Position numbers and translations under genes: made by a program. From Defluviitaleaceae bacterium (GTDB taxonomy: Bacteria; Bacillota; Clostridia; Lachnospirales; WRAX01), in contig WQWB01000002.1 of assembly GCA_009785555.1 (NCBI GenBank), positions 1 through 64,000 on the forward strand: a stretch of 64,000 bases of DNA, given 5' to 3'. Below the pieces are notes generated by a model. The model was not told where the DNA came from and ran no database searches. It saw nothing but the letters and a program-made list of their open reading frames with translations. This document shows positions 16,772 through 26,540 of the stretch, piece by piece (position 1 is the stretch's first letter; the number at the start of each line of letters is the position of its first letter).

Positions 16772-18022
16772 TTAATGCCAAGGATATACCTTCGACCGCC
16801 TTACCTGTGCCCGCGTAAAATCTGCCCCACCGACGATTATCTTATCCTCATCGACAAGCGTAAGCGTCCACCGTTCCTCATCGCCCACTCCCGATCCCGG
16901 CAGTAAAATAACAAGTTCGCCGCCATCAACATTCCAGCTAAAGATTGCGAAAAGGCCGCCCCAAGAACGAATACCGGATCTATCTAGGTTGAAGGTATAG
17001 TACCCGCCAGCCCAATTCCATGTGCCTATTAGGGCAATGGTGCTTTCACACATATACGGTGCATCGCCTATCCTTACGAACAACGCCCCGCCTATGGTTA
17101 TAAGCTCTTCTTCTAAAGAAACAACAACCCAGCGTTCGTCCCAATCATCGTCAATCTCAAGCACTACTAAGCTGCCGTCCATATACCAGTAAAATTCGTT
17201 TCTAACGCCGCTCCAGTCGCGTCTGCCCGTACCATCCCGGTTAAATATATAGTAACCGAAGTCCCAAATCCATTCCCCATACAAAGTCGATGTTAAAACA
17301 GGTGCAGGTGCGTCGCCTATAGGAAGAGCGTTTAGTTCTCCGCCCAAAACAGCCGTCAAATCAATACGCGACGACGGTACGGCGAAATTAAGAGCTTGAT
17401 TTCCATTTCCAAAATACATAAATGACGTAACGCCCACTAATCGACCGTAAGTATCAAACAACGCGCCACCACTCGAACCCGGGGACGTTGGTGCTGTATG
17501 TTGAATTATATCGTGAACTACATATATATCATCCGAAATGAACTCAGGAACAAACCTAGAAACAATGCCCGATGAAAAAGTATTATGGTGTCCGCGCGGA
17601 CTTCCGATGGCGTAAACGCTGTCACCTATATTTAACCCGGAATAATCCCCAATGCTTACAAAATCGAATGTCCGCCTGCCGGCCACGCGTATAATCGCCA
17701 AATCGTTATCAATATCGTATGAGTAATAACCTAAAATATCAAACTCACGCCCGTTATGCGTTAAGATAAAAGCGTATGGCGCACCCACGATAACATGATG
17801 GTTTGTTACGGCGATTCCTGTCTCACAAACAAAGAAACCGCTACCCGCATGATAAAACCATTCTCCGCAGGTTGAGGTATATATGGCAAACACAGCGTTT
17901 GCATTTTGGGCAAAAATTTGCGGCGGCGTTAGAGGAGCAGCTTCCGTAATTTCTGCTGATACCGATTTTGTGGCAATAATTAAACACATCAAAGCAAAAG
18001 CGGAAATAAGAGCTTTTTTCAT
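16772..18022 (-). CDS. Secreted S1C (trypsin-like) serine protease with two C-terminal beta repeats
   Basis: An N-terminal signal peptide (MKKALISAFALMCLIIAT, ending near SVSA) precedes an HtrA-like trypsin domain. The catalytic triad is visible: His in VTNHHVIV, Asp in DIDNDLAII and Ser in TSPGSSGGAL. No PDZ domain follows. Instead there are two ~80-residue repeats, each beginning L(Y/I)G(E/T)W and containing a YYxFNxDxxGxRxW segment, like lipocalin-type domains found in Clostridia. I chose the second ATG (18022) since AAAGGAG is 7 nt upstream. The gene probably acts outside the cell in protein quality control or processing. Confidence 0.88.
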   Translation of the reverse strand: MKKALISAFALMCLIIATKSVSAEITEAAPLTPPQIFAQNANAVFAIYTSTCGEWFYHAGSGFFVCETGIAVTNHHVIVGAPYAFILTHNGREFDILGYYSYDIDNDLAIIRVAGRRTFDFVSIGDYSGLNIGDSVYAIGSPRGHHNTFSSGIVSRFVPEFISDDIYVVHDIIQHTAPTSPGSSGGALFDTYGRLVGVTSFMYFGNGNQALNFAVPSSRIDLTAVLGGELNALPIGDAPAPVLTSTLYGEWIWDFGYYIFNRDGTGRRDWSGVRNEFYWYMDGSLVVLEIDDDWDERWVVVSLEEELITIGGALFVRIGDAPYMCESTIALIGTWNWAGGYYTFNLDRSGIRSWGGLFAIFSWNVDGGELVILLPGSGVGDEERWTLTLVDEDKIIVGGADFTRAQVRRSKVYPWH

Positions 18023-18067
18023 AAGCATTCTCCTTTCATGCAGCCGTCAAATACAGTTTGCTTTTGC

Positions 18068-18187
18068 AACAAACTGGCGAACTCAGTTCGCCCCTACAAC
18101 AATCTGGCGAACTCAGTTCGCCCCTACAACAATCTGGCGAACTCAGTTCGCCCCTACAACAATCTGGCGAACTCAGTTCGCCCCTAC
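18068..18187. repeat. Four tandem 30-bp palindromic repeats at the rny 3' end
   Basis: The block is exactly four 30-bp units, each containing GGCGAACTCAGTTCGCCCCT followed by ACAACAATCT. The core is a palindrome (GGCGAAC/GTTCGCC). The array abuts the rny gene so closely that the rny stop codon (TAG, 18184-18186) is part of the last unit. Copies of the same core lie at 36070, 42102-42282 and, diverged, in mnmG. Confidence 0.9.
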
Positions 18188-19740
18188 TTGGCGTATTCGC
18201 TATGTCTGGTTTCTCTGATTAAATTGACTTTGATCTGGCCGGGATATTGCACTTCGTCCTCAATCTTCTTCGCCACGTCGCGCGCAAGCCAAACGAGGCC
18301 GGCGTCGTCCACCACCTCGGGGATGACAATAAGGCGCAGTTCTCGCCCAGCTTGGATGGCAAATGACTTTTCAACGCCATCAAACCCGTCCGCAATCTCT
18401 TCTAGTGTATGCAGGCGTTTGATGTATGATTCCACCGTTTCGCGCCGTGCGCCAGGTCGTGCGCCGGAAATTGCGTCCGCGCATTGAACGATTACGGATA
18501 TCATGCCTTGCGGCTCCACGTCTCCGTGGTGCGCCTCCACGGCGTTAAGGATTATCGGGTTTTCCTTGTATTTTTTAAGGAGAGCGACGCCCAAAGAGAC
18601 GTGCGTTCCTTCATGTTCGTGATCCAAAGCCTTACCTATATCATGGAGAAGACCCGCGCGTTTCGCCATCATCACGTCCGCGCCGACCTCGGCGGCTATA
18701 AGCCCGCTAAGTATGGAAACCTCCACAGAATGGCGCAAAACGTTCTGCCCGTAACTAGTACGGAACTTCATGCGGCCAAGCAAACGCACAACTTCGTTGT
18801 GAAGATTATGGACGCCCGTTTCATAGCACGCGGCTTCGCCTTCCTGGCGGATATTCGCCTCAACTTCTTTTTTGGCTTTCTCCACCATTTCCTCTATACG
18901 TGCTGGATGTACGCGCCCGTCGATGATAAGCTTCTCAAGTGCAGTCTTTGCGATCTCACGTCGCACCGGGTCAAACCCGGAAAGTATTACAGCCTCTGGT
19001 GTATCATCTATAATAAGGTCAACGCCGGTAAGGCTTTCAATGGCTCGGATGTTGCGCCCCTCGCGGCCGATAATACGGCCTTTCATTTCATCGCTCGGCA
19101 ATTGGACAACGGATACGCTGGTTTCGGCGAACTGATCCACTGCACAGCGCTGTATCGCAAGCTCCAGTATCTCAGAAACCTTTTTTTGCGCTTCATCTTT
19201 AGTTTTGGCCTCAATCTCGCGCAAGACGGTAGCCGACTCAAGCCTGGCATCACTTTCAATAACCGTCATCAGATGATCTTTCGCCTGCTCTTTGGTAAAA
19301 CCGGAAATGCGCTCCATTTCCTCAATATGTTTCTTTAAAACATTGTCAATCTCAACTTTTTGCACGTCAACTGCATCAATCTTTTTTTGCCACTGCTCTT
19401 CCTTTTTTTCAAGGGAATCATGCTTTTTGTCAATTTGTTCTTCTTTTTGCTGAATCCTGCGCTCTTGGCGTTGTATCTCGCCGCGGCGTTCCTTTAATTC
19501 CTTCTCAAATTCGTTTTTAAGCCTGATACCTTCTTCTTTTGCTTCAAGTAAAATCTCTTTCTTTTTCGATTCCGCCGTCTTCGTAGCTTCCGCAACAATC
19601 TCAACAGCCTTTGTTTCCGCAACACCAGTCTTGCCTTCAGCCACTTTCTTTCTATACGTAATTCCTATAAAAAACATGGCAACGCCAACAACGGCAACTG
19701 CCGCAATTAAAATAAAATGCAACGCATTCATTCCATCCAT
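18184..19740 (-). CDS. rny: Ribonuclease Y
   Basis: RNase Y is the membrane-anchored endoribonuclease that starts mRNA decay in many Firmicutes. The 518 residues show the standard order. A single N-terminal transmembrane helix (~5-26) is followed by a long charged coiled coil (~35-160), a KH domain with [15 protein letters not shown] near residue 220, an HD domain with [12 protein letters not shown], and the conserved end [17 protein letters not shown]. Two starts (MDGM) are possible, three codons apart. The stop codon is supplied by the palindromic repeat array, but the normal C-terminus is preserved. Confidence 0.97.
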   Translation of the reverse strand: MDGMNALHFILIAAVAVVGVAMFFIGITYRKKVAEGKTGVAETKAVEIVAEATKTAESKKKEILLEAKEEGIRLKNEFEKELKERRGEIQRQERRIQQKEEQIDKKHDSLEKKEEQWQKKIDAVDVQKVEIDNVLKKHIEEMERISGFTKEQAKDHLMTVIESDARLESATVLREIEAKTKDEAQKKVSEILELAIQRCAVDQFAETSVSVVQLPSDEMKGRIIGREGRNIRAIESLTGVDLIIDDTPEAVILSGFDPVRREIAKTALEKLIIDGRVHPARIEEMVEKAKKEVEANIRQEGEAACYETGVHNLHNEVVRLLGRMKFRTSYGQNVLRHSVEVSILSGLIAAEVGADVMMAKRAGLLHDIGKALDHEHEGTHVSLGVALLKKYKENPIILNAVEAHHGDVEPQGMISVIVQCADAISGARPGARRETVESYIKRLHTLEEIADGFDGVEKSFAIQAGRELRLIVIPEVVDDAGLVWLARDVAKKIEDEVQYPGQIKVNLIRETRHSEYAK

Positions 19741-19867
19741 TTTTCTTTTGTTCCTCTCAATCTATATTAATTTATCCCCACTATCCACGCATAAGAAACC
19801 CCACAACGGATATGAAGATAATATTCACAAAAATTTTACTACATTTTTCGAATTTTGTCAAGAAAAA

Positions 19868-20416
19868 CTACGACCGAAGCAAAAGCCCAAGTATTTCTGC
19901 ATATAAATTAGTCACATTTTCACGCCAATTATTGCAAATTGCCGTAGCCTGCTCGCGCGATACGACAGATAGGTTGATTTCCATCAACGTGATATCATGC
20001 TCATACACGCCGCATTTAACGATATATTCACCGCTATCCCTATCGTAAAAAAGATTTGCCGTGGATTCAAAATCCTTTTTGACCGCGTAACGGTTTGCGC
20101 CCGCGTATTTTGTAAGTTTCGCCTTAACGTCACCTGGTACGAGGGCGGAGAACGACTCCAGGGCGTCGCCGCCGTCATCCGTGATCGTATAGTACGACAA
20201 ACCGCCGCCACCGCTGGATTTTTCCAAATACCCAACTTCAGCAAGTTCTTGCAGATATACGGTAACCTGCCCACTTTCCATAAGCGCTTCCTCGTACACA
20301 AACGCAGATATGCGCTGCATGGACAAAGGCACGTCAAATTTATCTATCATATATAGCAAAATAATCTTATTCGTCAATTGGGTATCGCTATCCTCCAAGA
20401 AACTTTGTTGTATCAT
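19868..20416 (-). CDS. DUF4364 family protein
   Basis: The 182-residue protein matches the DUF4364 family of Clostridia in length and layout. An N-terminal winged-helix-like region (LTNKIILLYMIDKFDVPLS, then VTVYLQELAEVGYLEK and YYTITDDG) is followed by an alpha/beta region. It probably binds DNA, but its role is not known. It sits alone between rny and a large unknown gene on the same strand. Confidence 0.8.
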   Translation of the reverse strand: MIQQSFLEDSDTQLTNKIILLYMIDKFDVPLSMQRISAFVYEEALMESGQVTVYLQELAEVGYLEKSSGGGGLSYYTITDDGGDALESFSALVPGDVKAKLTKYAGANRYAVKKDFESTANLFYDRDSGEYIVKCGVYEHDITLMEINLSVVSREQATAICNNWRENVTNLYAEILGLLLRS

Positions 20417-20520
20417 CTTTATTTTTACCCTTCCTGCTGTTTATTGGTTATTCCCCGCCAAAGGCAGCCACCCTCTCGCTTACTGCCGACCGAAAATCGA
20501 GCCCCTCCGATGAAGGGGGG

Positions 20521-22233
20521 TTAATCATGCCATTCAACGCGCGGCAGTTTATCCGCATTTTCTTTCGTCACGTTAAGAAGCTCAATATCAACACGCAACT
20601 CGTCGTCGCCGTCTATGCCGGTAACGAACAATAACTGCCCGTGCGGCTCACCCATAAAGACATCGGCAAGCTTTGTTAGCAGGGGAAAGTCCCGCTTTTC
20701 GCCGCTTTTCCTCATGCTTATGATGTTACCGGTACTTTTGTTTTTGTGTGGATTGCTTGAAAATGTCTGAAACGGCACTATATCGTCACCCTTATAAAAA
20801 CAAAAATCTTCACCGGGTATGACGTCGTACATAAAACAAAATGCGGCATACAGATCGCTAAGGGTTGTATCCGCCTCCACAAACAGTTCCTGCCACGCCG
20901 ACACGCCCTGCTCGTTGACTTTAAGCACAAGTGCGTCCACGACTACATCATCTTTCTTCCGCTCCTCTTTCGGCATATTTGCAAGAAATGCCGGCAATTC
21001 CGCTAAAACCGGTTTGATGGATTGGCTTTCCGGCAATAAAACACCCATATCGTCACGGTGCATAACATTTAGAACTTCAATTCCAATGTCCGTAAATGTG
21101 TACGCCGTACACGGCGCAAAAACGTGCATGGACATCTCGTCGCACAGATCCGCCGCGTCCGTAAAATTATCCGGGTTTTTGCTATAAGCTTCCAAAAACG
21201 AAATTATACCGTCTATTTCCTCACTGACATTATATGGTATAATATAAAGCGGATGTATGACGCGGCAATAGTACGCAAGCGGCGTTATAAATTTGCGGTC
21301 TAAAATGATACCGAAAAAGTACGCACCGGACATAAGCCCCATACGCATCTCCATGTCCATATCGCCGTCCTCGTCCTTACCGAAGCCCATATCCATGGAC
21401 TTTGAACTGTCCGCCATAAAAGACATAATATCAACGCCCGTATCTGAAAACACCTCGGCAAAAATTTGGTCCGTTGGCACAGGGTTTTTTAAATATGACG
21501 TTAATTTCTGCTTGTAAACCTTGCTGATTGGCAAAAACTCGCTGATGGCAGATACGCATTCATCCAAAACCGCGTTTATCACTTTCTCCAATACGACAAC
21601 ATTTGGCACGTCAAAAAACCGCTCCCACTCCGAAACGACCATATTAACCTGCCCTGACAGTGACGGCATCGGCACAACCAACTTTAAATGCGATAAAATA
21701 TTATGCAAAAACAGCCTATATTCCAAACCGCCAAGCGAAAGATCCGGCAGATGCCATTTCTCCGGGGTTTCCGCGTCAAACGCCGGGTCAACGCTATGCA
21801 TAAAATGGCGCATATCGCTTATCAGCGGGTGGTCGTCTATACCAAAGCCAACGTTTTTAAAATCCGCAGCAAAAGATTTTCCGCCGTTTTCCCCGTTCTC
21901 AACGTTATATTTATACGAAACCAAGCGAAGAGTCCTATGCTCCGGCAACCCAAACTCCCTGTTAAGCGACAATATAAGGTTCGCCGGCGTAAGCACCGTG
22001 TTCTCCAAAAATGTACTGAAATACCAACGGCGGAAAATAAGCGGCAAAAAATCCGAGTACAGAAGTTTAGTTGCGCTCGCGGAAAGTTTATGTTCTTTCA
22101 TGGTTTTTTCCGCTTCAAGCCACGCCTCGTTAAAGGCAATCTTGATATTATCGCATAACCTTACATATTCAGTATTCGTATTTTGGTTGTCGCCAATATT
22201 GGTATCGGCAGTGTTTTTATCACTTTTTTTCAT
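20521..22233 (-). CDS. Unknown 570-residue protein with a PRiA4/ORF3-like C-terminus
   Basis: I do not recognise the first ~430 residues, which are hydrophilic with an acidic Met/Asp-rich stretch (DEDGDMDMEMRMG) near residue 300. Roughly residues 430-565 recall the plasmid pRiA4b ORF-3-like fold. A beta strand VLKVNEQGVSAWQEL is followed by VEADTTLSDLYAAFCFMYD, as in the family pattern W-R-x-V-x-V-x-x-x-T-L-x-x-L-H. The end DKLPRVEWHD also fits. Those domains occur in uncharacterised bacterial proteins. It is divergent from the radical SAM gene at 22417. Confidence 0.6.
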   Translation of the reverse strand: MKKSDKNTADTNIGDNQNTNTEYVRLCDNIKIAFNEAWLEAEKTMKEHKLSASATKLLYSDFLPLIFRRWYFSTFLENTVLTPANLILSLNREFGLPEHRTLRLVSYKYNVENGENGGKSFAADFKNVGFGIDDHPLISDMRHFMHSVDPAFDAETPEKWHLPDLSLGGLEYRLFLHNILSHLKLVVPMPSLSGQVNMVVSEWERFFDVPNVVVLEKVINAVLDECVSAISEFLPISKVYKQKLTSYLKNPVPTDQIFAEVFSDTGVDIMSFMADSSKSMDMGFGKDEDGDMDMEMRMGLMSGAYFFGIILDRKFITPLAYYCRVIHPLYIIPYNVSEEIDGIISFLEAYSKNPDNFTDAADLCDEMSMHVFAPCTAYTFTDIGIEVLNVMHRDDMGVLLPESQSIKPVLAELPAFLANMPKEERKKDDVVVDALVLKVNEQGVSAWQELFVEADTTLSDLYAAFCFMYDVIPGEDFCFYKGDDIVPFQTFSSNPHKNKSTGNIISMRKSGEKRDFPLLTKLADVFMGEPHGQLLFVTGIDGDDELRVDIELLNVTKENADKLPRVEWHD

Positions 22234-22416
22234 ATTTTACCGCCAAATCTTATTTTATCACTTGATTGTAACAGATGTTTAGTGGTAAAATCAATAGGTA
22301 ATGAAAATCTTTTACGTTTTATTTACCCCATAAACCAAATTGTCAGCTAACTCTTTATAAGTTGGCTAATGAATGGCCCGTTTCACGGGTCTGCTAGAGA
22401 GGCTAGGAAAATTACT

Positions 22417-24099
22417 TTGAGTTATCCACACGAAATACTGATGCGCGTGCAGAAACCAGCACGCTACACAGGAGGCGAATTTGGCTCGTTTTACAAGGAT
22501 TCATACAACACCCGCTTCTGCCTCTGCTTCCCCGATGTCTATGAAATAGGCATGAGCTGGAGCGGCATGGACATTCTGTACTCCATGTTAAACGAGGAAA
22601 GCGGCATATACTGCGAGCGCGCCTTCGCACCTTGGACAGACATGGAAGCTGTACTCCGCGAAAGGCAACTTCCGCTTACAAGCCTTGAAACAGGTACGCC
22701 GCTTGCTGATTTTGATATTATAGGCTTCTCACTTAACCACGAGCTTGTATATACAAATGTACTTAATATACTGGATTTAGCGGGCTTACCCTTACTTGCT
22801 GCAGAGCGTGGCGACGATTGCCCCATCATCTGCGCCGGCGGCCCATCTGTGTGCAATCCTGCACCAATGGCCGATTTTATAGATTTTTTCTTTATCGGCG
22901 AAGCCGAAGCTGGATTTACCGACATAATGAAAAAATACCAAAAAGGCATCAAAAAAGACGATTTCCTACGCAGTATTTGCGACATACAGGGCATTTATGT
23001 GCCTAAATTTAACAACTCGGTAAAAAAAGCCTGCGTCGCGGATTTAAATACGGCCTTTCTGCCGAAATCCTTCCTCGTACCGAACTTAGTCAGCACGCAG
23101 GATCGTGCAGCTGTGGAGATCTTCCGAGGATGCAAGCGCGGATGCCGTTTCTGCCAGGCCGGCAATATCTACAAACCCGTGCGTGAACGAAGCATTGATA
23201 CCATAGAAAGCTACGCAAAATATTGCTTGGAAAAAACCGGGTACGATGAAGTTACCCTCCTATCCTTGTCCACTGCGGACTACAGCCGCTTCCCTGAACT
23301 GGCGGAAAGGATGCTTAGCGTAGGGGACAATATCTCACTATCCTTACCGTCCCTTCGCGTTGACGCTTTCGCGCTAAACGTTATGCGGCGTATCTCCGGC
23401 GGGCGCAAATCCGGCCTTACCTTCGCACCGGAGGCTGGGTCCCAACGCCTGCGTGATATTATCGGCAAGAACCTTACCGAGGATGAGATCATTGAAGGCT
23501 GCCGCCTTGCATACAGGGGTGGGTGGACGCGCATAAAACTATATGCCATGCTTGGTTTGCCCTTTGAAACCGACGAAGACGTTGTGGCCCTGGCTGAGCT
23601 TGCCGAAAAGGTTGCCAACGCGTTCTTCCGCCTACCAAAAGATGAGCGCGGCCACGGCCTTCAAATTAACCTCAGCGCGTCTTGTTTCGTGCCGAAGCCG
23701 CACACGCCCTTCCAATTCGTGCCGCAAGTTACGCAGGATGAGCTGCGACGCAAGCAGCAATTGGTAAAACGCAGTATCCGCTCGAAGCAGATAAAATTCT
23801 CTTACCACAGTGCTGATGGATCGGTGCTGGAAGGAGCGCTGGCACGAGGCGGCACTGAAACTGGGCGTGCCATTTTGGCAGCATTTAAACGCGGCGCACG
23901 CTTCGACAGCTGGTCGGAGCTATTTAACTACGGCATATGGCAAGAAGCCTATGAAGAGGCTGGGCTTGACCTTGAGGCGCAGGCGCTGAAATCATTTGAA
24001 TATACGGACATTTTGCCATGGGATAATATATTCGCCGGAGCGGATAAAACACTTTTAATCAGAGAAATGGAGAAAGCACGTGAACTTTCACAGATATAG
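22417..24099 (+). CDS. TIGR03960-family B12-binding radical SAM protein
   Basis: This large radical SAM protein has an N-terminal cobalamin-binding-like region and the cluster motif FRGCKRGCRFCQAG. It is found next to TIGR03936 and RNase G genes in many Clostridia, as here. Its exact function is not established, though RNA modification is often suspected. The family usually starts ~12 residues before KPARYxGGE. That supports the TTG at 22417 with CTAGGAAAA upstream over the in-frame ATG at 22369, which has no Shine-Dalgarno sequence. The next gene overlaps its end by 20 nt. Confidence 0.88.
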   Translation: MSYPHEILMRVQKPARYTGGEFGSFYKDSYNTRFCLCFPDVYEIGMSWSGMDILYSMLNEESGIYCERAFAPWTDMEAVLRERQLPLTSLETGTPLADFDIIGFSLNHELVYTNVLNILDLAGLPLLAAERGDDCPIICAGGPSVCNPAPMADFIDFFFIGEAEAGFTDIMKKYQKGIKKDDFLRSICDIQGIYVPKFNNSVKKACVADLNTAFLPKSFLVPNLVSTQDRAAVEIFRGCKRGCRFCQAGNIYKPVRERSIDTIESYAKYCLEKTGYDEVTLLSLSTADYSRFPELAERMLSVGDNISLSLPSLRVDAFALNVMRRISGGRKSGLTFAPEAGSQRLRDIIGKNLTEDEIIEGCRLAYRGGWTRIKLYAMLGLPFETDEDVVALAELAEKVANAFFRLPKDERGHGLQINLSASCFVPKPHTPFQFVPQVTQDELRRKQQLVKRSIRSKQIKFSYHSADGSVLEGALARGGTETGRAILAAFKRGARFDSWSELFNYGIWQEAYEEAGLDLEAQALKSFEYTDILPWDNIFAGADKTLLIREMEKARELSQI

Positions 24100-24766
24100 A
24101 TTGACCTATGCTAAGCATAACAAAGCCCGGTATATAGGGCATCTCGACCTCCAAACCATTTTCCAACGCGCAGTGAGTCGCGCCGGTATCCGCGCACGTT
24201 ATTCCGAAGGGTTTAACCCGCACCCTATACTCTCTTTCGCCGCACCTCTCTCCGTCGGCATGTCCGCGCTTGCTGACATTGTCGACGTGGATATTGTGGA
24301 GCAGTTGAATTGCGCGGATATTATAGAGCGCATAAACCAAGCGTTACCCGCAGGCTTAAATGTGCATAAATGTGAAGAAATCGCTATTTCATCTAAATCA
24401 GCGGCGGCTAGGTTACGCAAAGCACGATATTCAATGGAAATTAAATATGAAATGAAAGGCGCAAAAGATATGGGAGCACTCTCATTGGAGCCTAAAGACT
24501 CCTGCGCGAGCCAAGCATCCCAGGCACTCTATGCAGCACAGGCTGTAGAGCTTTTCAATAAATCCAAATCCGAAATATCCGGATTGGTCTACGAAATTCA
24601 CGCGGACGGCGAAACGCCCGGCAAAATCACGGCCATTGTAGCCTGCGGCGGCTTCGGAAACTTAAAGCCCAGCCGTTTGGCGGAAGAGCTTTGCGGCTTA
24701 ACAAACGTCACATTATGTCCGTTTTCAACGGAATATACGAGAGAGGAGCTGGAGTTAGCAGAATGA
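24080..24766 (+). CDS. TIGR03936-family radical-SAM-linked protein (DUF2344)
   Basis: The 228-residue protein begins YRLTYAKHNKARYIGHLDLQ, the characteristic start of the DUF2344/TIGR03936 family. The family accompanies TIGR03960 radical SAM proteins, sometimes as a fusion. GFNPHPILSFAAPLSVG is another conserved segment. It overlaps the upstream gene by 20 nt and the next gene by 4 nt (ATGA), so the three are translated as a unit. It is presumed to be a partner in the same unknown RNA-related reaction. Confidence 0.9.
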   Translation: MNFHRYRLTYAKHNKARYIGHLDLQTIFQRAVSRAGIRARYSEGFNPHPILSFAAPLSVGMSALADIVDVDIVEQLNCADIIERINQALPAGLNVHKCEEIAISSKSAAARLRKARYSMEIKYEMKGAKDMGALSLEPKDSCASQASQALYAAQAVELFNKSKSEISGLVYEIHADGETPGKITAIVACGGFGNLKPSRLAEELCGLTNVTLCPFSTEYTREELELAE

Positions 24767-25956
24767 AAAGGCGAATAACAATGGCACATTTACTGCAAAA
24801 GAAGCCTGAAAAACGCAGTATCGTTATAGATGTAAGCGAAAAAGGCGTACGAGGCGCACTCCTTGATGCCGGTACATCCCCCAACGTGCTGGAGTTTGCA
24901 GGCGAGACAAGCGGACGCGAGAGCCTGGTCGGGCATATCTTTGTAGGGAAAGTAGCTGCCGTACATAAAAACGGCTTTTCCTTCATAGATCTGGGTATGG
25001 ATCGAAACGCTTTTCTAAACCTCAATGACAGCAAGCATAACGGAGTTAGGGTAAGGGAAGGCCAAGCCATCGCCGTGCAGATCGGACGCGATGCGTACAA
25101 GGACAAGGGTGCGTCGGTGACGACCGCGCTGGCGTACAGCGGCCGCTTCTTCGTTATCACAGACCGTTGCGACGACGAGCATCCAAAAATCGGCGTCTCA
25201 AAGAAAATTATAAACCAAGCGGAACGTAACCGCTTGGTTAAGGTAACGGATGAACTGCTTGAAAAAACCAACCTATCCAACAGAAACATAACCATTCGCA
25301 CCGATGCAGAAAACGCCGCAACCAGCTTACTTGACGCAGAACTTACCTCACTCGCCGCCATAATTGCGGAAACGGAAGAAAAGGCCAAAATTGCAACTCC
25401 ACCAACCTCCATCTACACTCCATACGCAAGCCCCGCACTTAAAATCGCCGCAGAGCTATCCGTCGGCTCTGATATTGATGAAATAATCGTCAATACTCCC
25501 AATGATTTCAACCAGTTGGAAGAAGCCTATAAAAACCGAGGCATAAAAATTAAACTTGTAGACGGTTCATCCTTTTACATCTACAATATCTCAAAGTTAT
25601 ATGAAAATACCGTAAGCCGCAAGATATATCTAACGTGCGGCGGATATATAGTGATCGACAAAACCGAAGCCTGCACCGTTATCGACGTAAACTCCGGTAA
25701 GTACGAGGGGCGTAAAGACATTGAAGGAATGGCACTTAAAGTCAACCTGGAAGCGGCGGCCGAAGCTGCGCGGCAACTGCGCCTACGCAACGTCGGAGGC
25801 ATCGTTATCATAGACTTTATCCGCATGAGTGATGAGGAAAACAGACAAACCTTAATAAGCGAACTCAAATCTCACTTAGACAAAGACCCAGCAATTACCG
25901 TTGTGGAGGGTTTTACGAAGCTTGGGTTGATGGAAATTACGAGGAAAAGGCGATGA
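24763..25956 (+). CDS. rng: Ribonuclease G/E family protein, short form lacking the zinc link
   Basis: This endoribonuclease has 397 residues from the ATG at 24763, which overlaps the upstream stop as ATGA with GGAG 8 nt before it. An S1 domain (IFVGKVAAVHKNGFSFIDLG) is followed by the catalytic region with both metal-binding aspartates: TVIDVNSGKYEG and GGIVIIDFIRM. The protein ends right after EGFTKLGLMEITRKRR. In RNase E/G this point is followed by the CPxC zinc link that holds the dimer, which is missing here, and the next gene is fused by overlap. The usual downstream rplU-rpmA genes are absent. Confidence 0.9.
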   Translation: MKRRITMAHLLQKKPEKRSIVIDVSEKGVRGALLDAGTSPNVLEFAGETSGRESLVGHIFVGKVAAVHKNGFSFIDLGMDRNAFLNLNDSKHNGVRVREGQAIAVQIGRDAYKDKGASVTTALAYSGRFFVITDRCDDEHPKIGVSKKIINQAERNRLVKVTDELLEKTNLSNRNITIRTDAENAATSLLDAELTSLAAIIAETEEKAKIATPPTSIYTPYASPALKIAAELSVGSDIDEIIVNTPNDFNQLEEAYKNRGIKIKLVDGSSFYIYNISKLYENTVSRKIYLTCGGYIVIDKTEACTVIDVNSGKYEGRKDIEGMALKVNLEAAAEAARQLRLRNVGGIVIIDFIRMSDEENRQTLISELKSHLDKDPAITVVEGFTKLGLMEITRKRR

Positions 25957-26540
25957 AGACCAATTGCGAAGCGAAATTAGAATACGCGACGGATTATGTT
26001 AAGTTGATATTTCCCGATAGAATGTATGTTGAAAGCTACATAAAGGCTTGCATGGAGTTTAAGGCGATTGGGCTTCATTTATACAGCTTTAACGACCCGG
26101 ATACATCGCACGAGTGGAAGGACAGTATTTTTGAGAGATATGAAGACAACCGAAACGGAGTAAACCTTAAGGAGGGTTACGTCCCGTCGTCCACATTCTG
26201 GCTGGTTGACGAGGAGCGGGGAATTTTCCTGGGTGAGGGCAACGTCCGCCACAACCTCACGCCGCCGCTTATCAATTACGGTGGACATGTGGGTTATGCC
26301 ATACGCCATACGCAGTGGGGAAATGGATACGGAACTCTGCTCTGCTCTCTATTATTGCGAGAAGCAGTTAAGCTAGGAATAAAAGAAGCCCTCATAACCT
26401 GCGACGACAACAACCACGCCAGCCGCAAGGTTATCGAAAGAAACGGCGGCATGCTGGAAAACATCGTACCGAATATCATTGATGGAATGCAAATCCAAAC
26501 AAGGCGGTACTGGGTAGATTTAGAAGGGTTGGCTGTATGA
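25953..26540 (+). CDS. GNAT family N-acetyltransferase
   Basis: The 195-residue acetyltransferase resembles the family that acylates small amines. The acetyl-CoA site is the HTQWGNGYGTLLCSLLLREA segment, with preceding GHVGYAIR and downstream ITCDDNNHASRKVIERNGG. The substrate is unknown. Its ATG overlaps the end of rng by 4 nt and its own end overlaps the Nudix gene by 4 nt. Translational coupling of these two to rng is unusual and may follow a rearrangement. Confidence 0.85.
   Translation: MKTNCEAKLEYATDYVKLIFPDRMYVESYIKACMEFKAIGLHLYSFNDPDTSHEWKDSIFERYEDNRNGVNLKEGYVPSSTFWLVDEERGIFLGEGNVRHNLTPPLINYGGHVGYAIRHTQWGNGYGTLLCSLLLREAVKLGIKEALITCDDNNHASRKVIERNGGMLENIVPNIIDGMQIQTRRYWVDLEGLAV

Noticed and set aside
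18068-18187. CRISPR-like array
   Set aside because: The repeats are directly contiguous with no variable spacers, and no cas genes are in the window. It is a tandem palindrome array.
22340-22416. T-box or tRNA-like leader before the TIGR03960 gene
   Set aside because: There is a small GGCCCG/CGGGTC hairpin and an AGCTAACT/AGTTGGCT pair, but no T-box sequence, specifier loop or terminator. No tRNA cloverleaf forms.
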